Assembly (NCBI GenBank): GCA_021527695.1
Contig: JAKFAO010000009.1
Span: 1,302,001-1,366,000 of the forward strand
Length of the DNA stretch: 64,000 nucleotides
Reading direction: 5' to 3'
Source of the DNA: Naematelia aurantialba
Lineage: Eukaryota > Basidiomycota > Tremellomycetes > Tremellales > Naemateliaceae
A program made the position numbers and the translations under genes. This document shows positions 12,317 through 23,802 of this stretch, one piece after another; the stretch's first letter is position 1, and each line of letters starts with the position of its first letter. The notes under the pieces are model-generated. The model saw only the letters and a program-made list of their open reading frames with translations. It made no database searches and was not told the DNA's origin.

Positions 12317-13103
12317 TATGGGTAGCTATACTGTGCGGGCGCCGCCTCCGAGGTGGTAGTTCATATTAGCATGTTCCTGCACGCTCAAAGGCGCATGTGA
12401 GATTTGAGTCCGGTGAAACCTGGAGTTCGTGGACACATCGTGTCATTCGGCATATCGAGGTACCGGACGATGTCGAGCTCTGGAAGCCGAGTGTGGTCTA
12501 GCCCTTAGAGGTGCAACGTTTAGAAATGACCGTGGCGGGGAAAGTGAACATGTGGGCAGGCGGTCTGGCGGTAGAGGTCGTAGGGAAACGCATCCTTGCA
12601 TGTTGATTGGGTGTGGATGGTTGGTAGCATAGCGGGCATGTAGCGCTTTGAAGCGCAGCCATGAGTTGTTACCCCAGAACGAGAAGCTTTACGCCTGAGA
12701 CGACCGCCACCGGGTGCACGGACGTGGCGAATCGCCGTTGGCGAATTGGCAGTGGCGAATTGGCGTTGGCGAATTGGATTGGAGACATGGCGAATAGGGA
12801 GTGTGGGAAGACGTCGACGACGTGGGGAAATTAGAAGATGACGAGTTGGAACCGAGACGGGCTCTTGCACAGAACTGTACTACAACTGTCTGCACCATTC
12901 CCAAATTCCGACCTCTCGTTTCGGACCAGGTCGTGCTTAGCCGTCCTGTGTCGCGCCTTCATGGCGCAAATAGACCCGTCGTTTGTGCTCTCTTCGTCGC
13001 GCTCTTCCAGACGGTGAACGCGTGTCTGGACAGCTAAGGTGCGCCCTGCCCAGAAGACCAGAAGATGACGTCCTTCCCTGTATCTCCTTTGTCCATGGCC
13101 TTT

Positions 13104-13240
13104 GAGCATTCCTCCCTTGAGCATTCCTCCCTTGAGCATTCCTCCCTTGAGCATTCCTCGCTTTTGAACATTCCTCGCCTTGGGCATTCCTCGCCTTTGA
13201 ATATTCCTCGCCTTGCGCATTCCTCGCATTCTTGCCGTGG
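13104..13240. repeat. GAGCATTCCTCCCTT minisatellite
   Basis: About four near-perfect 15-nt units (TTGAGCATTCCTCCC) pass into longer diverged units sharing CATTCCTCGCCTT with alternating TTGGG, TTTGAAT and TTGCG leaders. It is a two-tier array in which higher-order units evolved from the 15-mer. Confidence 0.85.
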
Positions 13241-13709
13241 GAATGGGGAATCGTAAGCGACAAGCGACAAAAGAGGAAACGTGCTAGCGACAGCAGAGAA
13301 TACGTCGGGATGTGGGGCAAGGCTCCCTGAGAAGGACGGCCACGTCGCCTCGTCCGCCCCCGCCCCCGCCCGAACGACGGAAAGAGAGTCAAGGCAGACG
13401 GTGCTTGTAGGACAACGGAGGGATCAGGGTCCACGGTCAAACGCCGAGAATGGCTTCCAAGGCGTCCCGCGCATGGCGCCAAGGTAAAAAAGGTGCGTGA
13501 TTGGGTCTGGGTCTGTGGGGTGTCTGCGTGCAGGGCCGGTGACGCTCGAAACTCGCGTCTGTGGGGCGGAGACATCGCAAATGGAGACTTCGGGGCCTGC
13601 GTCGTTGTCGTCGTCTTTGTTTTTCTGTTTGTTGTTTGTCCGTCTGTGCGTCCGAGTGGAGCGAAGGCCTCTCTTGAACAACCTGGCTTGGCAGGACATC
13701 GGACTTGGG

Positions 13710-13717
13710 TATATAAG
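13710..13717 (+). promoter_or_regulatory. TATA box (TATATAAG)
   Basis: TATATAAG matches the TATAWAWR consensus and lies 220 nt upstream of ATG 13937. It is followed by a pyrimidine/CA-rich leader, as expected for a start region. It supports a real, probably strongly or conditionally expressed gene downstream. Confidence 0.5.
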
Positions 13718-13936
13718 CTGGTCTACCAGTAATGTCCCGGTCAAATCCTTCCTTGTACCTCGTCCACATTCCGCAAAATTACATACCGTAGGCAGTCGCC
13801 ACTCGTCAGCAACGAGCCGAGATCCGTCCACTCGTATCCTTCCGTATCAATACACAGTCGGACAGGAGACAGAAACAAATACCGTCCCTTGCTCCCTATC
13901 CCTATCCCTATAACCACCCTCGCTTCATCCAACAGC

Positions 13937-14553
13937 ATGGCATTTGTCAACCCCTACTACCCACTCATCGATCGGCGGGTCCCGGCGAAACCGTCTGAGC
14001 AGACAAAGAACAAGTTTGCCCTGGCGCTCGGGATGCCTACGACGCCAATGCAGGCTGCACTCGGTTAGTCAGACCTCCCAGCTCCTACTCGACTCTCACA
14101 TTCCACATACCGTAATATCACCTCACGTGTCACCATCCATACTGCACGTTCTCGCCGCACTTCTCACCCACTGACACCCATCTCTCACTTGACTCTCCCC
14201 CACTCACCCACACTTCCTCCGTTGCGCCACACCCTTCTACCCCACGACCACTGATCCCCTTTCGTGACCCCTCAAGCTGACACGGACAAGCAGGCCCAAC
14301 CCACTCCTGCAAACAAACTCCCCCGACACTTCAAACCCCAACAACAACACCTTGCACATCCTTCTGGCCGACACACCATCCCCACGCCACTGCGTTCGGT
14401 ATGGCGCCGCCTTGCTGGCCGTGGACCCCTGCTCAAGTCTATCCTTCTCCGAACCCGTGGCTAACCATTCCTTCAGTCCAGGCGCTCAATGCAGCGTCTC
14501 AGCCCGTCAACGAGGTGCCTGCCAGGCCCAACTCGGCCATGAGGCGATACTGA
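13937..14553 (+). CDS. Small Pro-rich orphan protein
   Basis: Not recognised. Exon 1 (13937-14063) reads MAFVNPYYPLIDRRVPAKPS... and ends in frame at a GTTAGT donor. A 230-nt pyrimidine-rich intron ends at ACAAGCAG (14293). Exon 2 (14294-14553) continues with a Thr/Pro/His-rich stretch, then WPWTPAQVYPSPNPW and a tail ending NSAMRRY. The join is in phase and gives 128 residues. A further optional intron (GTATGG at 14399 to TTCAG) exists in another phase, so the middle is uncertain. No signal peptide or membrane helix. The TATA box at 13710 supports transcription. Could alternatively be a noncoding RNA. Confidence 0.4.
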
Positions 14554-14761
14554 CCTACCGCACCGTCGCTGATCTCCAGTCCGAGTGAATGTAGCTAATT
14601 ATTAATGTCAGACTCGCTGACATCGAGTCCATCCATCCACATGTCGGACGGTAGGTACGATGAGATATGCATGATGCGTTGCATGTTGCGCGGGACATCG
14701 ACCAAACACCTTACATACTACAACTCTCACTGCTGGGCGTGTAGCTAGACGTCCTATCTCT

Positions 14762-16571
14762 CTACCGGAGATTCTTCAGCCGCTCAAACCGCCGGGCAAG
14801 CTCATCCTCCTCGTCTTTCTTTGATCTGGCCTCGCTTGGTGCGGCAGGCGGGGCTGTAGGCGCTGGCCGGTCTGCGTCACCCGTCTTGACCGTCTTGCTC
14901 CCTAACTCTCCAGGCGATACTTCCAACGCCACCGCCTCCTTCGTTCCTCCCCCGCCATCACCTCCCGCTCTTCCTCCAGCAGCTCCGCTTCCTGCACCAC
15001 CGCCCTCGTCGCCGTCGCCAGCATCATTACCAGCATCCTCGTCGCCTGCAGCCGAACCGGGAACCTCTCCGTCTGCACGCCCTAGGTCCTTAGGTGCAGA
15101 ATCCGGCGCCCAGTCCACATTGTATCCCTTTGCGATCTCGTACATGTATGCGTCGACAAGTTCTTTCGAGGGGATGAAGAGCGTTAGTTTGGAGAGGATG
15201 CGAGGTGGAACGGACGCTGGCGGCGGGTCTGAAGGTTGAAGTGCAAGAGAGAAGGCGCGGCCGTACTATTTTCTTCAGCTCTAACCATAATAGGCGGAGA
15301 TAGAGCGCCGAGGCAGACTGAAGATGCCTGACCCTGATCAGGCGCCGAGGCGCTAGAGACCGTGGGCGGCGGCACCGGCGTGCCTCCTGGCACGGTGGAG
15401 AAGGTAGAGAAACACAAAGAGAATAAGACCAGCAAAAGAAGAGAAAGAGAGAGACAGAGAGAAGGGGAGGTAATGGCACGACTGTACGAGATCAATCGGC
15501 ATACCTTGTGCATAAGCATCTCCCGCAAGATCTGCAGCTCCTTCAACTCGGTCCGTGGCGCGGCGTATACAATCGAGCAGACTGCGTCGGCAATACTAGC
15601 TTCCGGTTCGGTGCCTCTATGGGTGGTGATCAGCCGCGGCGCAGTGGCTCTCTTAGTAGAGTTAACGAGTGTGGGAGTCTAGGCAAGGCGTACAGTGAAG
15701 GCATTTGAGAGTGTAGGATGGGATAAGACATACGACGTCGAGTCGAGGAGGCCGAACCGAGCTTGTAGTGTCTCGACGTAGAGCTGGCATAGTCAGCGCT
15801 CCTCTAGTGGGGTCGAGCGGGAAGTAGGCGACACATGAGAGGACCAGAGACAACGAATAAAAGAGAACACAAGGCAACGAGGTCAACAGATGAAGACAAA
15901 GAACGAGAAAGAGGCAAGATGACAAGATATGAAGATGGCGAGTTGACAAGTTGGCAAGAGCATAGCCGACTCGGGAAGAGGACAGGAGGTACCCAAGGAG
16001 ATGACAAGAAATAGAGGAGATATCAGCTGGGAAGAGAAGAGAGAAGGAGGGGAGCGAGGAGGAAGAGGAGAGCAGAAAAAGAGAGGCACACCTCTAGAAG
16101 CTCGAGCAGCTCGACGTAAATATCATCCTGAATCAACCCCTCTACCCTCAACCGCGCCGTCTCCACGCGCGACTTGATGAGTAGGTCAGCGATCTCTCGG
16201 CGGGACTTCTTGGCGAGAGCAGCGCGTTTTTCCTGCAGTGTCCGAAGGCGTTGGATGGAGAGGCGGATCTGGACCTGAGGGGTAAGCTGTGCGTGCGATG
16301 AGGCATTCAGGGGTGCTTCAATCCCCATGACGAGATAGGAAGAGCATTCTGACTGATAGATAGATATAGAGTGAAGGTGGTGTACCTCCGAGTGCAGCGC
16401 GAGGGTCGAGCATGGAGAGGAGGGGGGGAAGGAATGGTGCGAGGAGTAGTGTCCCTTCTATGGACGGACGGCGAGCGTGATGTGATGTGGAGGGACAAGT
16501 TGGGATGTTGGCAGAGCGCTACGTAACCTACAAGCACTCACCTTGACCCGCGCAGGGTTCCATGGCACCAT
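14762..16571 (-). CDS. IST1: IST1-like ESCRT-III regulator
   Basis: Ist1 (PF03398) is an ESCRT-III-related protein that binds Did2 and Vps4 and tunes Vps4 in multivesicular-body sorting. Exons on the minus strand: MVPWNPARVK (ATG 16571); VQIRLSIQRLRTLQEKRAAL through QDDIYVELLELLE (16274-16092), the classic long helix pair; LYVETLQARFGLLDST; EPEASIADAVCSIVYAAPRT... to LMHK; PPRILSKLTLFIPSKELVDA; and a tail with YNVDWAP, then Gly/Ala/Asp-rich low complexity, ending ARRFERLKNLR. I could not place the usual 'FGREF'-like segment after LMHK, so one exon near 15360-15480 is unclear. Introns 16275-16541 and about 15780-16091 are long and purine-rich on the plus strand. Shares a 291-nt divergent promoter with TAF6. 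Confidence 0.9.
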
Positions 16572-16862
16572 GTCGCTCCAGAGCAACAAGCAAGACTGCG
16601 ACAAGGAGATGGGGAAGAGAGATCGTCGGAACCGAGCCGGCAGGCACAAACAATGGACGGCTAGTCCCACCCGGCTGGCCGTCTACTATCAAGCTCAATC
16701 CGCCGTGTCGCCTGCGATACTTTCAATACCTACGGACCACAAGGAACGAGATCCACAGCAACATCCTCAACGCAAGACCTTCGACGGTCCAGGGGTATCG
16801 TATATCTATTGGCGGCTGCCGTAACTGTCCGAGGTGCCAAGTAGCAGTGCGCGACGAGCACG
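16572..16862. promoter_or_regulatory. Divergent promoter, IST1 / TAF6
   Basis: This 291-nt gap lies between two head-to-head start codons. No TATA element was seen. An overlapping open frame on the plus strand (16562-17002) is a chance frame that runs into the TAF6 first intron. Confidence 0.45.
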
Positions 16863-19059
16863 ATGACAGCCCCGGCGACGCTGGGGATCTACCCTACCGA
16901 TTCTGTCCAGGTGAGTGTGTTGCACCTGCCATACCTATTCTCCATGGGTCGCGACTTCCAGGCTGGTATGGATGGGAGGGTTCCTGCGGGTACATGTTTT
17001 GATGTCGTTCACATCGCTGCCCTACCTCACTACGACAGCGGAAACCACTACTCTTACTCTCCCCGATCGACCAGCGTAATACTACGACCACCTGCTCCCA
17101 CGATACCACTATACCTGTCGACCCCAATCTCTCTTACACCCCCTTTATCTCGCTTGTTCCCGGGCCAGTAGTGCAGGAGTAAATTCCCGGTGTTGACAAC
17201 CCCCCTCCCCCCGTAGGAAGTCGCCTCCTCGCTCCCCCTCGACCCCCTCACCCCCGCCGCCCTGACTACCCTCGCCGCAGATATCGAGTACCGCCTGCAC
17301 ATCATCGCGCAAGAGGCAAAGAAGTTTATGGTCCATGCCAAGCGGGGGACGTTGCGGTCAGAGGATGTAGATCATGCTCTCGAGGCGCTGAATGTCGAAG
17401 TGAGTCTGAAAATGGCTCCCTCAGCGGTACCAGGGCGTGGGATAGGGATCGGGATATTTGGGTCGGCGGGTGTGCTGGAACGGAGCTGCGATGGTGATTT
17501 TGGTACAACGCTGACCCATAACGCGTCATAGCCAATCCTCATTCCCCCAGCTCCGCTCTCCCAACCTGCCTTTGTCGCTCTTCCCCTCCCCTCCTCAGGC
17601 TCCCACCAACAAACCATCTATCATGTCCCCGACGAGGAGATTGACTTTTCGACCTATCTCAAACAGCCGTTACCGCCTGGCGTGTCCAATTCTGCTGGTG
17701 TCAGATGGAAGGCCCATTGGCTTGCGGTCGAGGGTGTGCAGCCTGCAATTGCGGAGAATCCAACCCCAAGAGAGAGGGCGTCGAGTGAGTGGGCCTCTGT
17801 CTCTATCTCGAAAGGACGGAGCCGGACATGCCTGCCTTGTTCATCCAAGCTTTTATTCGTCCGGTGCTTGGGTGGACAACTCACAACTTGCCGTATTCCC
17901 CCGAAATCGACAGATGGCGACATCGCTCACACCCGTAGCCTCGACTCGACAGCCTACGACCGGAGCATCTGCACTTGGCCGGACTGCCAAATCACAGCTC
18001 CCGCAAGAGCTCCAGCTCTACTTCTCCCGCCTCACATCCGCGCTCGTCCCGCCGACTTCCACCCTGCCGCAACTCCCTGGCCAGCCAAACTCGGACGGAA
18101 GCTTGCCCGATGCTGAGCGCCACCGTCTCGCTGCACTGGCGTCACTGCGCTCCGACGCCGCTATCGCTGGAATCCTTGTTTACCTCGTCAAGTGGTTTGC
18201 CGAGAGCCTGCAAAAATGCTTGATGAGCCCGTGTGGGACTATTGGGTGCCTGGTGGATGGCGTCGAGGCGTTGTTGGAAAATGGAAGCATATTCATAGAA
18301 CCCTACGTATGGCACTTCGTGGAGAGACTGGGCACACGCTGATGATACACATAGTTACATCAGATTCTGCCACCCCTGATGTCGGTATTGCTGACGGTGC
18401 CACTTGGGCCGCATCCGCCGACGGGAGAAAAGGGTCTGACGACGTTCGAGCTGCGGTCAAAGGCGAGTCAGGTGCTTGGCAAGATTGCAAAGGTGTATGG
18501 ATCGTCCTACCCTGGCCTCATACCGCGTGAGCAGTATACCATATTTTCACCACTCGAGCTAACGCCCTGAGCAGGCCTGACGTCCACGCTCACTCGAACG
18601 CTCGAATCGTCGCCCTTCCCATCTCCGCTTGGAGCGTCGTATCCCCCCGCGGGGCGATACGAAGGTGCCGTGCTCGGTCTGTCTGCTCTCGGGCCACATG
18701 CAGTACGGGCTGCAATTTGGGGCAATCGCGGAGACCCGCTACGCCGTCTGGACGATCTTGCGTCGCGCCTCTACCCAGGCCAGAGAAGCAAGCCAAACCT
18801 CATCAAAGCGGGGGTCAAGGCGTTGACGTTGATTGTCCGGCCAAAGCCGGAGGGTTGGACGGGGACTGTAGATCTGCAAGGGATGGATATGGAGTTTGGG
18901 GCAAATTGGGCTCGCGGGGTGGAGAAGCGGCCGTGGTTGTCGCACGAATTGTTGAGGATGAGGCGGGATGGTGATTGGGGTGGGGATGGGGTAGTGGGCC
19001 AGGGGGTGAATGGGTATGCGATGGAGCGAGGTATGGACGTGGATACGCCGAGAGGGTAG
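16863..19059 (+). CDS. TAF6: TFIID subunit 6 (TAF6)
   Basis: TAF6 is a histone-fold subunit of TFIID (and SAGA in some fungi) that pairs with TAF9. Exon 1 (16863-16910) gives MTAPATLGIYPTDSVQ. Exon 2 (17217-17399) holds the histone fold (LAADIEYRLHIIAQEAKKFM, HAKRGTLRSEDVDHALEALN). Exon 3 from 17532 gives IYHVPDEEIDFSTYLKQPLP and VRWKAHWLAVEGVQPAIAEN. The C-terminal HEAT-repeat domain follows: ELQLYFSRLTSALVP, AIAGILVYLVKWFAESLQKC, LVDGVEALLENGSIFIEPY, then SVLLTVPLGPHPP and FELRSKASQVLGKIAKVYG. The end is KPNLIKAGVKALTLIVRPKP plus a Gly/Asp tail. Introns near 17775-17910, 18305-18350 and 18528-18575 are clear by context but the first has ambiguous ends. Confidence 0.93.
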
Positions 19060-19737
19060 CGATTGGGGATGCTGTCATGCATCCTGTTTGTCATTGTTAC
19101 TGTGTGAAACATGCCATCATGATATTCATGTCCATCATCATTGCCGTGATCACCATGCGCACCCTGCTCACCATGATCAACCCTGTCGTCGCTGCACGCC
19201 AACGCCGTGATGAATAATCCACGTCAGTTGCCAATTTTTTTTTTGCCGCAAGCGGCGTTTCCCCGCGTCTCTTTCTGATCTCCGCTTCCCCCCCCTTTGT
19301 CCCCCTCCCCCTTATTTCTTCCCGTCTCACGCGAGGCGGTGCTTCTTTCCTCTATCCCTCTTCATTCCTCCTCATCCCTCCCTCATTGTCGCTCGTGCTC
19401 ACTCGCAGCACTCGGCATCCCTGCAGCTCATAATCACTCGTAGCTGCCGTCTCGACAGTCAGCCAACTGCGCAGACGAGTCGCCGTGTCGCCTGCACCTC
19501 GGCAGCGATAACGAAAAAGTTCGAGCGCGCGACTTCTACCGCGTGCCTCCATTGTCGGTTCCCTGTCGGAGATATCCACCACCAGCGACACCGCCTAGCC
19601 CCCTCCTCCGCTTTGCATAGCGTGGGCGGCAGGTAAAATCGTCGTCTAGGTCTCGCTACCTGGCGCTATCTGTTCTAGAGACGCTCTGGTCCTGGTCCGG
19701 GATTGCTCAAAGCTCAAGCTCAGAGAACAAACTCGAC
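19060..19737. other. Pyrimidine-rich leader region
   Basis: Holds the 3' flank of TAF6, then a strongly C/T-rich tract (about 19230-19390) and CTCGCAGC-type sequence that probably is promoter and 5' UTR of the membrane protein gene at 19738. A GTAAAATC donor-like site near 19632 could mark a 5' UTR intron or a missed first exon encoding a signal peptide. Confidence 0.4.
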
Positions 19738-21630
19738 ATGGCGGTGGCGGCGAACGGGAACCGCCCGGTACGGCGCACGGCGCACGCGTTGGTCCGTCGA
19801 CAAGACGCCTCGTCCGCCGGCGCCTCACCCACCTCTGCCCCCTCGACTGACGATTCTTCCTCCACTCCTTCGCCAACCGCCTCACCGTCTCCATCACCAT
19901 CGCCGTCCGCCGAGTCCTCCGCTGCACCATCATCGGATACACCCTCGCCTTCGCCTTCTCCGTCACCTTCCCCCTCGCCTTCACCCTCTCCATCCCCCTC
20001 GTCCGATCCATCGTCAGGTGAGTCGTCGACCCCCTTTTCTCTCTCTCCCTCCTGGATCGGCTCAACGCCTTTCCGTATTGATGGAATCGGATCTGACAGA
20101 ACCTTCTTCTTCCCCCTCCACCACCACAACCTCTCCCTCTCCATCGCCGACACCGTCGTCACGGTCCGCCGATCCATCGACCACCACGCAATCCCCTTCT
20201 TCCAATCCCTCGTCTACAGCTGCGTCGTCCGACCCGTCAAGCTCGCCGTCAACTAGCCAGGAGGAGACAAGTAGTACCACGACAATCACGACGACCAGCA
20301 CCCTCCCGGCGTCTAGCCAAGCGACTTCTACCGATGCGTGAGTCTGCCGCAATGCGCCGCGTTGTCGGGTTGAATTGCCATACGTAGTTGGCTGATCCTT
20401 TGTCGCACAGATCGCCTGCACCGCCACAGAGTACCACCACCACGACCGTCCCCGCGTCCTCCACATCTAGTCTGCCTTCCGGTGTCACCCAGGAGACAAG
20501 CACCGTCATCGTTACCCCTTCATCCACGACCAGCACCGGCACATTGTGCGTGTACTGGTCACTCTTAAATCTCTAGCTGACGCGGAGCCAGAACATCCAC
20601 AGTGATTGTCCCCGCATCCAACACCTCGCCTCAAACGTCAACAGCAACCTCCCCGATCCCAATCACAACCACCAGCGATGGCCAAATCATCACTACGATC
20701 CCGTCTCAAATTACAACCGCCATTACTGAGACAGGTTCAGATGGGCAGGTCTACACTGTGACGCAGTTTGTCAATAACCCATCTGGCTCTCTCGACCAAG
20801 GCTCGTCCGCAGGCGCCTCGAGCAGCGGCTTCTTTGCCAACCATGGAGCAGTGGCAGGGACGTTTGTCGTGGTTGGCCTCGTTGTGGTCGGCGTGATCTT
20901 TGCGTTGGGTCTGTTGTGGTTCCGACGACGTCGCAGACAACGTCTCGACCGCGAAGTCACGGCTGCGGCCATTGCACACTCTAGCAACGCGCAACGCAGC
21001 CCACTGGACGAGGGAGACGAAGTGCATTCCGGCAGCGGCGGACCGCAGACTACAGAATCGTATCCTTCGACTGTCAACCAGCCTATGGCGCAGTACAACA
21101 ACTACGGGGCAACATACGGCCAAGCAGGCGGGTACGATCCATACGGTGCGGGCGCTACTGGAGCCGCTGTGCCGCTGGCGGCTGGTGCTGCGTACTCGGA
21201 CCAAAGTGGCGGCCAATACACGGATGCGAGCGGACACTACGCTGATCCCAACGGGGCGTATGCCGGTGGATATGGTGGCTACGGACATAACGGCTACATC
21301 GATGGAGCGTACCACGACGGCGCGTACCACGATGGTCAGTACCACGATGGTACGGGGTATCCTCAGGGAGGACAGGAGGGATACGACAGCCTCCATCCCG
21401 ATCAACAGGGGTACTACTTTAACCCGAGCGATGCAGGACAGTACGCCGATGCGCCTCAGGGTGCGCCGCAAGGAGCCGGGTACACCGATGATGCATATGG
21501 GGGATACAGTGGTGGTGAGGGGAGCGTCGATACTCCGCTCGAGAGAGAGAACCCTCTGCATGTGAGTGGTTTAGCGGTCTGAGAAGCGATGGCTGATAGT
21601 TGGTAGGTGGCGAATCCCGAGCGACATTAG
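19738..21630 (+). CDS. Ser/Thr-rich single-pass membrane protein with Tyr/Gly-rich tail
   Basis: Mucin-like surface protein, family not identified. The ectodomain is a (SP)n block (about 19880-20010), then Ser/Thr/Pro runs over three exons with introns at about 20010-20080, 20340-20410 and 20545-20590. One transmembrane helix follows (VVVGLVVVGVIFALGLLWF, about 20862-20925) with a strongly basic stop-transfer RRRRRQRLDR. The cytosolic tail is rich in Tyr, Gly, Asp and Gln and repeats YHDGA-like units. A last intron (21562-21606) leads to the short end HVANPERH. Organisation recalls fungal wall sensors (Mid2/Wsc type), but no WSC or cysteine domain is seen. The apparent N-terminus has no signal peptide; the HALVRRQDAS motif looks like a Kex2-type site after a missing signal peptide, so an upstream exon may be lacking. 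Confidence 0.8.
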
Positions 21631-22300
21631 GCGGGTTCTCTGCGAAATCGGATGAGCAGTGAATGTGGGTAGTGGCTTGTGGATTCTCTGGGTGCGAGAA
21701 GGTGAAGACTCTGTACGCGAGATGAGGACTCACTGTGGATGGTGGATTCTGATGAGCAAAATTGTGGATGTTGGACTGTCTGCGGAGCAAAATTATGGAT
21801 TGTGAATCGCTGGATTGGATTAATTGACCTGGACAAGGACACTTTGCACTGGACGAGGGCGGAGGCTGAGGATGGAGCTGGAAGTATGATCGAGATGGAG
21901 AGATGGAGGCGCGATCGACAAACTAGACGAGTTACTTGGGCTGCTGTAGCGTAGTTGTGACCTCGATATATTGATGCAGTGATGTTGAGGCTGCCGGTGT
22001 GAGTCGCCAGAGTCTGGGCTGGCAGACTGGCCGCTCTGAGAGACTGGACGAGGAAAGGGAGGAGCGGGATGGCATAAACGAGGGAATGGAAGAACGCAAG
22101 AGGGAACCGTCGGCGTCGGCCGATCGGGTGCCGGAGAGAAAGCGTCGCGTAATCTGTTATCCCATCTTGCACCGTCCATCGTCCGTCTTGCACCGTCCAT
22201 CGTCCATCTTCCAACTCCCAAGGCTAGGGCGACACGAAACTGCCATTCGGAAACTCGAGCTCTGTACACGACTCTACCTCCACTGAAACGAAAAACGACC
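21631..22300. other. Spacer with short tandem duplications
   Basis: No gene recognised. GAGCAAAATT-containing units recur twice at about 21755-21800, and a CTTGCACCGTCCATCGTC unit is duplicated at about 22165-22206. The 195-residue minus frame over this region contains the repeats and starts on a non-conserved codon; not called. Confidence 0.5.
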
Positions 22301-23802
22301 ATGGGCGGCACAAAGAGCCCGTACGAGATTGTCGTTATCGGTGCAGGAGGTTGGTTGGTCCTCCCTTCCGTGTCACCGTTGCCGTTGCCGCTGCCGTCCT
22401 ACCCCTTTCCGCTATCCCGCGGAAATGAAATCAACCGCTGACCCCCGTCAGTACAGGGCCTCGCCATCGCCACGGAACTCACCAACAGGGGGTACCGCGT
22501 CGCCATTGTCGCGCGGGACTTGCCCGAGGATCTGCACAGTGCGGCGTTTGCCAGCCCGTGGGCCGTGAGTCTGCTCGAGCATATCTCTGCACCTCTTCTT
22601 CCCTTCTTCCCTTCTTCTCTTCTCGCTACCTTCCCGCCTCTATTCGCTCTCCCAAGCGCTAACCCCTCAGGGAGCCCACTGGGCGCCGTTTGGCGCGACG
22701 CCAGCCGAACGCAGACGCGATATCTTCACCTTTGAGAAATTCCTGGACGAGTCCAAAAAGTACCCGGGCTCTATCCAAGCACACACGTGGAACGTCTACT
22801 GGAAAGAAGAGGACCTATATATCGATGACTGGCACAAGGACATCTGCCCTGACGTGAGTCGTACAGACAGAGACCGCAACACGACCACAACGCTACATGA
22901 ACGGGACCGAATCACGGACTGCAGCATGTATGCAGTCGCTGACTGTGCTAGTTTAAGCCCCTCGACCCGTCCGAGATTCCGGCGCCGTTCAAATTCGGAC
23001 ACTCCTACACCTCGTACCAGATCAACACCCCGTACTACCTAGGCGGCTTGGCCGCCAACCTGCGAGCCGCGGGCGTGCCAATCATCCGCCACCGCCTGTC
23101 ATCCCTGGACGAGGCATACTCCCTTCTCGGTCCAGTCAACTTCGTGGTCAATGCATCTGCTCTCGGCTCGCGAACACTCCTTGGCGTTGAGGACCACAAG
23201 GTCTTTCCCGCTCGAGGCCAGACGGTACTAGTGCATGCACCCAAATGCACAGTAGGCTGCAGTGCCAAGGAAGTGCGTACCGACGGCCAGATGAGGTATG
23301 TCATCCCGCGACCAGGGACCGAGGGCCACGTGATCCTTGGCGGGACGTTCTTGAAGGACGACTTTGACACCCAGCCCCGCCCCGAGACGGCTGAGCGGAT
23401 CCTCAAAGACGCATTTGAAGTATGCCCCGAGCTGAGTGAGACCGACTCGTGGGAGGGCATCAAGGTCATCAGCCATAATGTCGGGTTGAGGCCCTGCCGA
23501 GAAGGCGGGCTCAGGCTCGAGCTGGAAGAGCGGCACGTAGGAGACGGCAACAGTGGGCTGCTAGGGCCAGAAAGCGGCAAGGTCGGCCGAGGCCGCAAAG
23601 TGGCCGTACTGCACGCATATGGGATCGGGGCTGCTGGGTGAGTGGCAAACTACATTACGATCACTGGCAGGCCGCGGGGATGGAGATATGCACATCGAGG
23701 AAGGCTGACAGGAGCAGGTACCAGTCGAGCCTGGGAGTCGCCGACGAGGCAGCGGGCATCGTGGACGAATTCTTTGCGCGGAACGGCGTGGAGAAGCTGT
23801 GA
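22301..23802 (+). CDS. DAO1: D-amino-acid oxidase (FAD)
   Basis: Oxidatively deaminates D-amino acids to 2-oxo acids, ammonia and hydrogen peroxide, usually in peroxisomes. Exon 1 (from ATG 22301) gives YEIVVIGAG and splices (GTTGGT...CGTCAG) to [15 protein letters not shown], forming the GxGxxG nucleotide-binding start. Later exons give [15 protein letters not shown], the substrate-loop stretch [33 protein letters not shown], and [14 protein letters not shown]. The family signature around [14 protein letters not shown] is present, as is the C-terminal FAD contact (AYGIGAAG then [15 protein letters not shown]). It ends VEKL: this resembles but does not match a canonical SKL-type PTS1, so peroxisomal import is uncertain. 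Convergent with TPT1. Confidence 0.93.

Larger units (their letters stand above)
12317..13936. other. Long repeat-rich spacer with TATA box
   Basis: No gene recognised. It holds GGCGAATTGG-type units (about 12727-12790), a GAGCATTCCTC array (13104-13240), and near its right end the promoter of the small gene at 13937. The 212-residue minus-strand frame across the array (12937-13575) is made of the repeat and is not called. Confidence 0.5.

Noticed and set aside
13059..13256. CRISPR-like short regular repeats
   Set aside because: Units are directly adjacent without unique spacers, and the window is eukaryotic; it is a minisatellite.
12937..13575. 212-residue minus-strand frame rich in ARNAQG repeats
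   Set aside because: It is translated minisatellite; codons follow the repeat unit, no flanking conserved sequence and no ATG context of note.
19707..20177. Gly/Glu/Asp-rich minus-strand frame
   Set aside because: Antisense of the (SP)n ectodomain of the membrane protein; repetitive by construction.
20900..21565. 221-residue Thr/Arg/Met-rich plus frame
   Set aside because: Out-of-frame shadow of the Tyr/Gly-rich tail, which itself is in frame with a TM helix.
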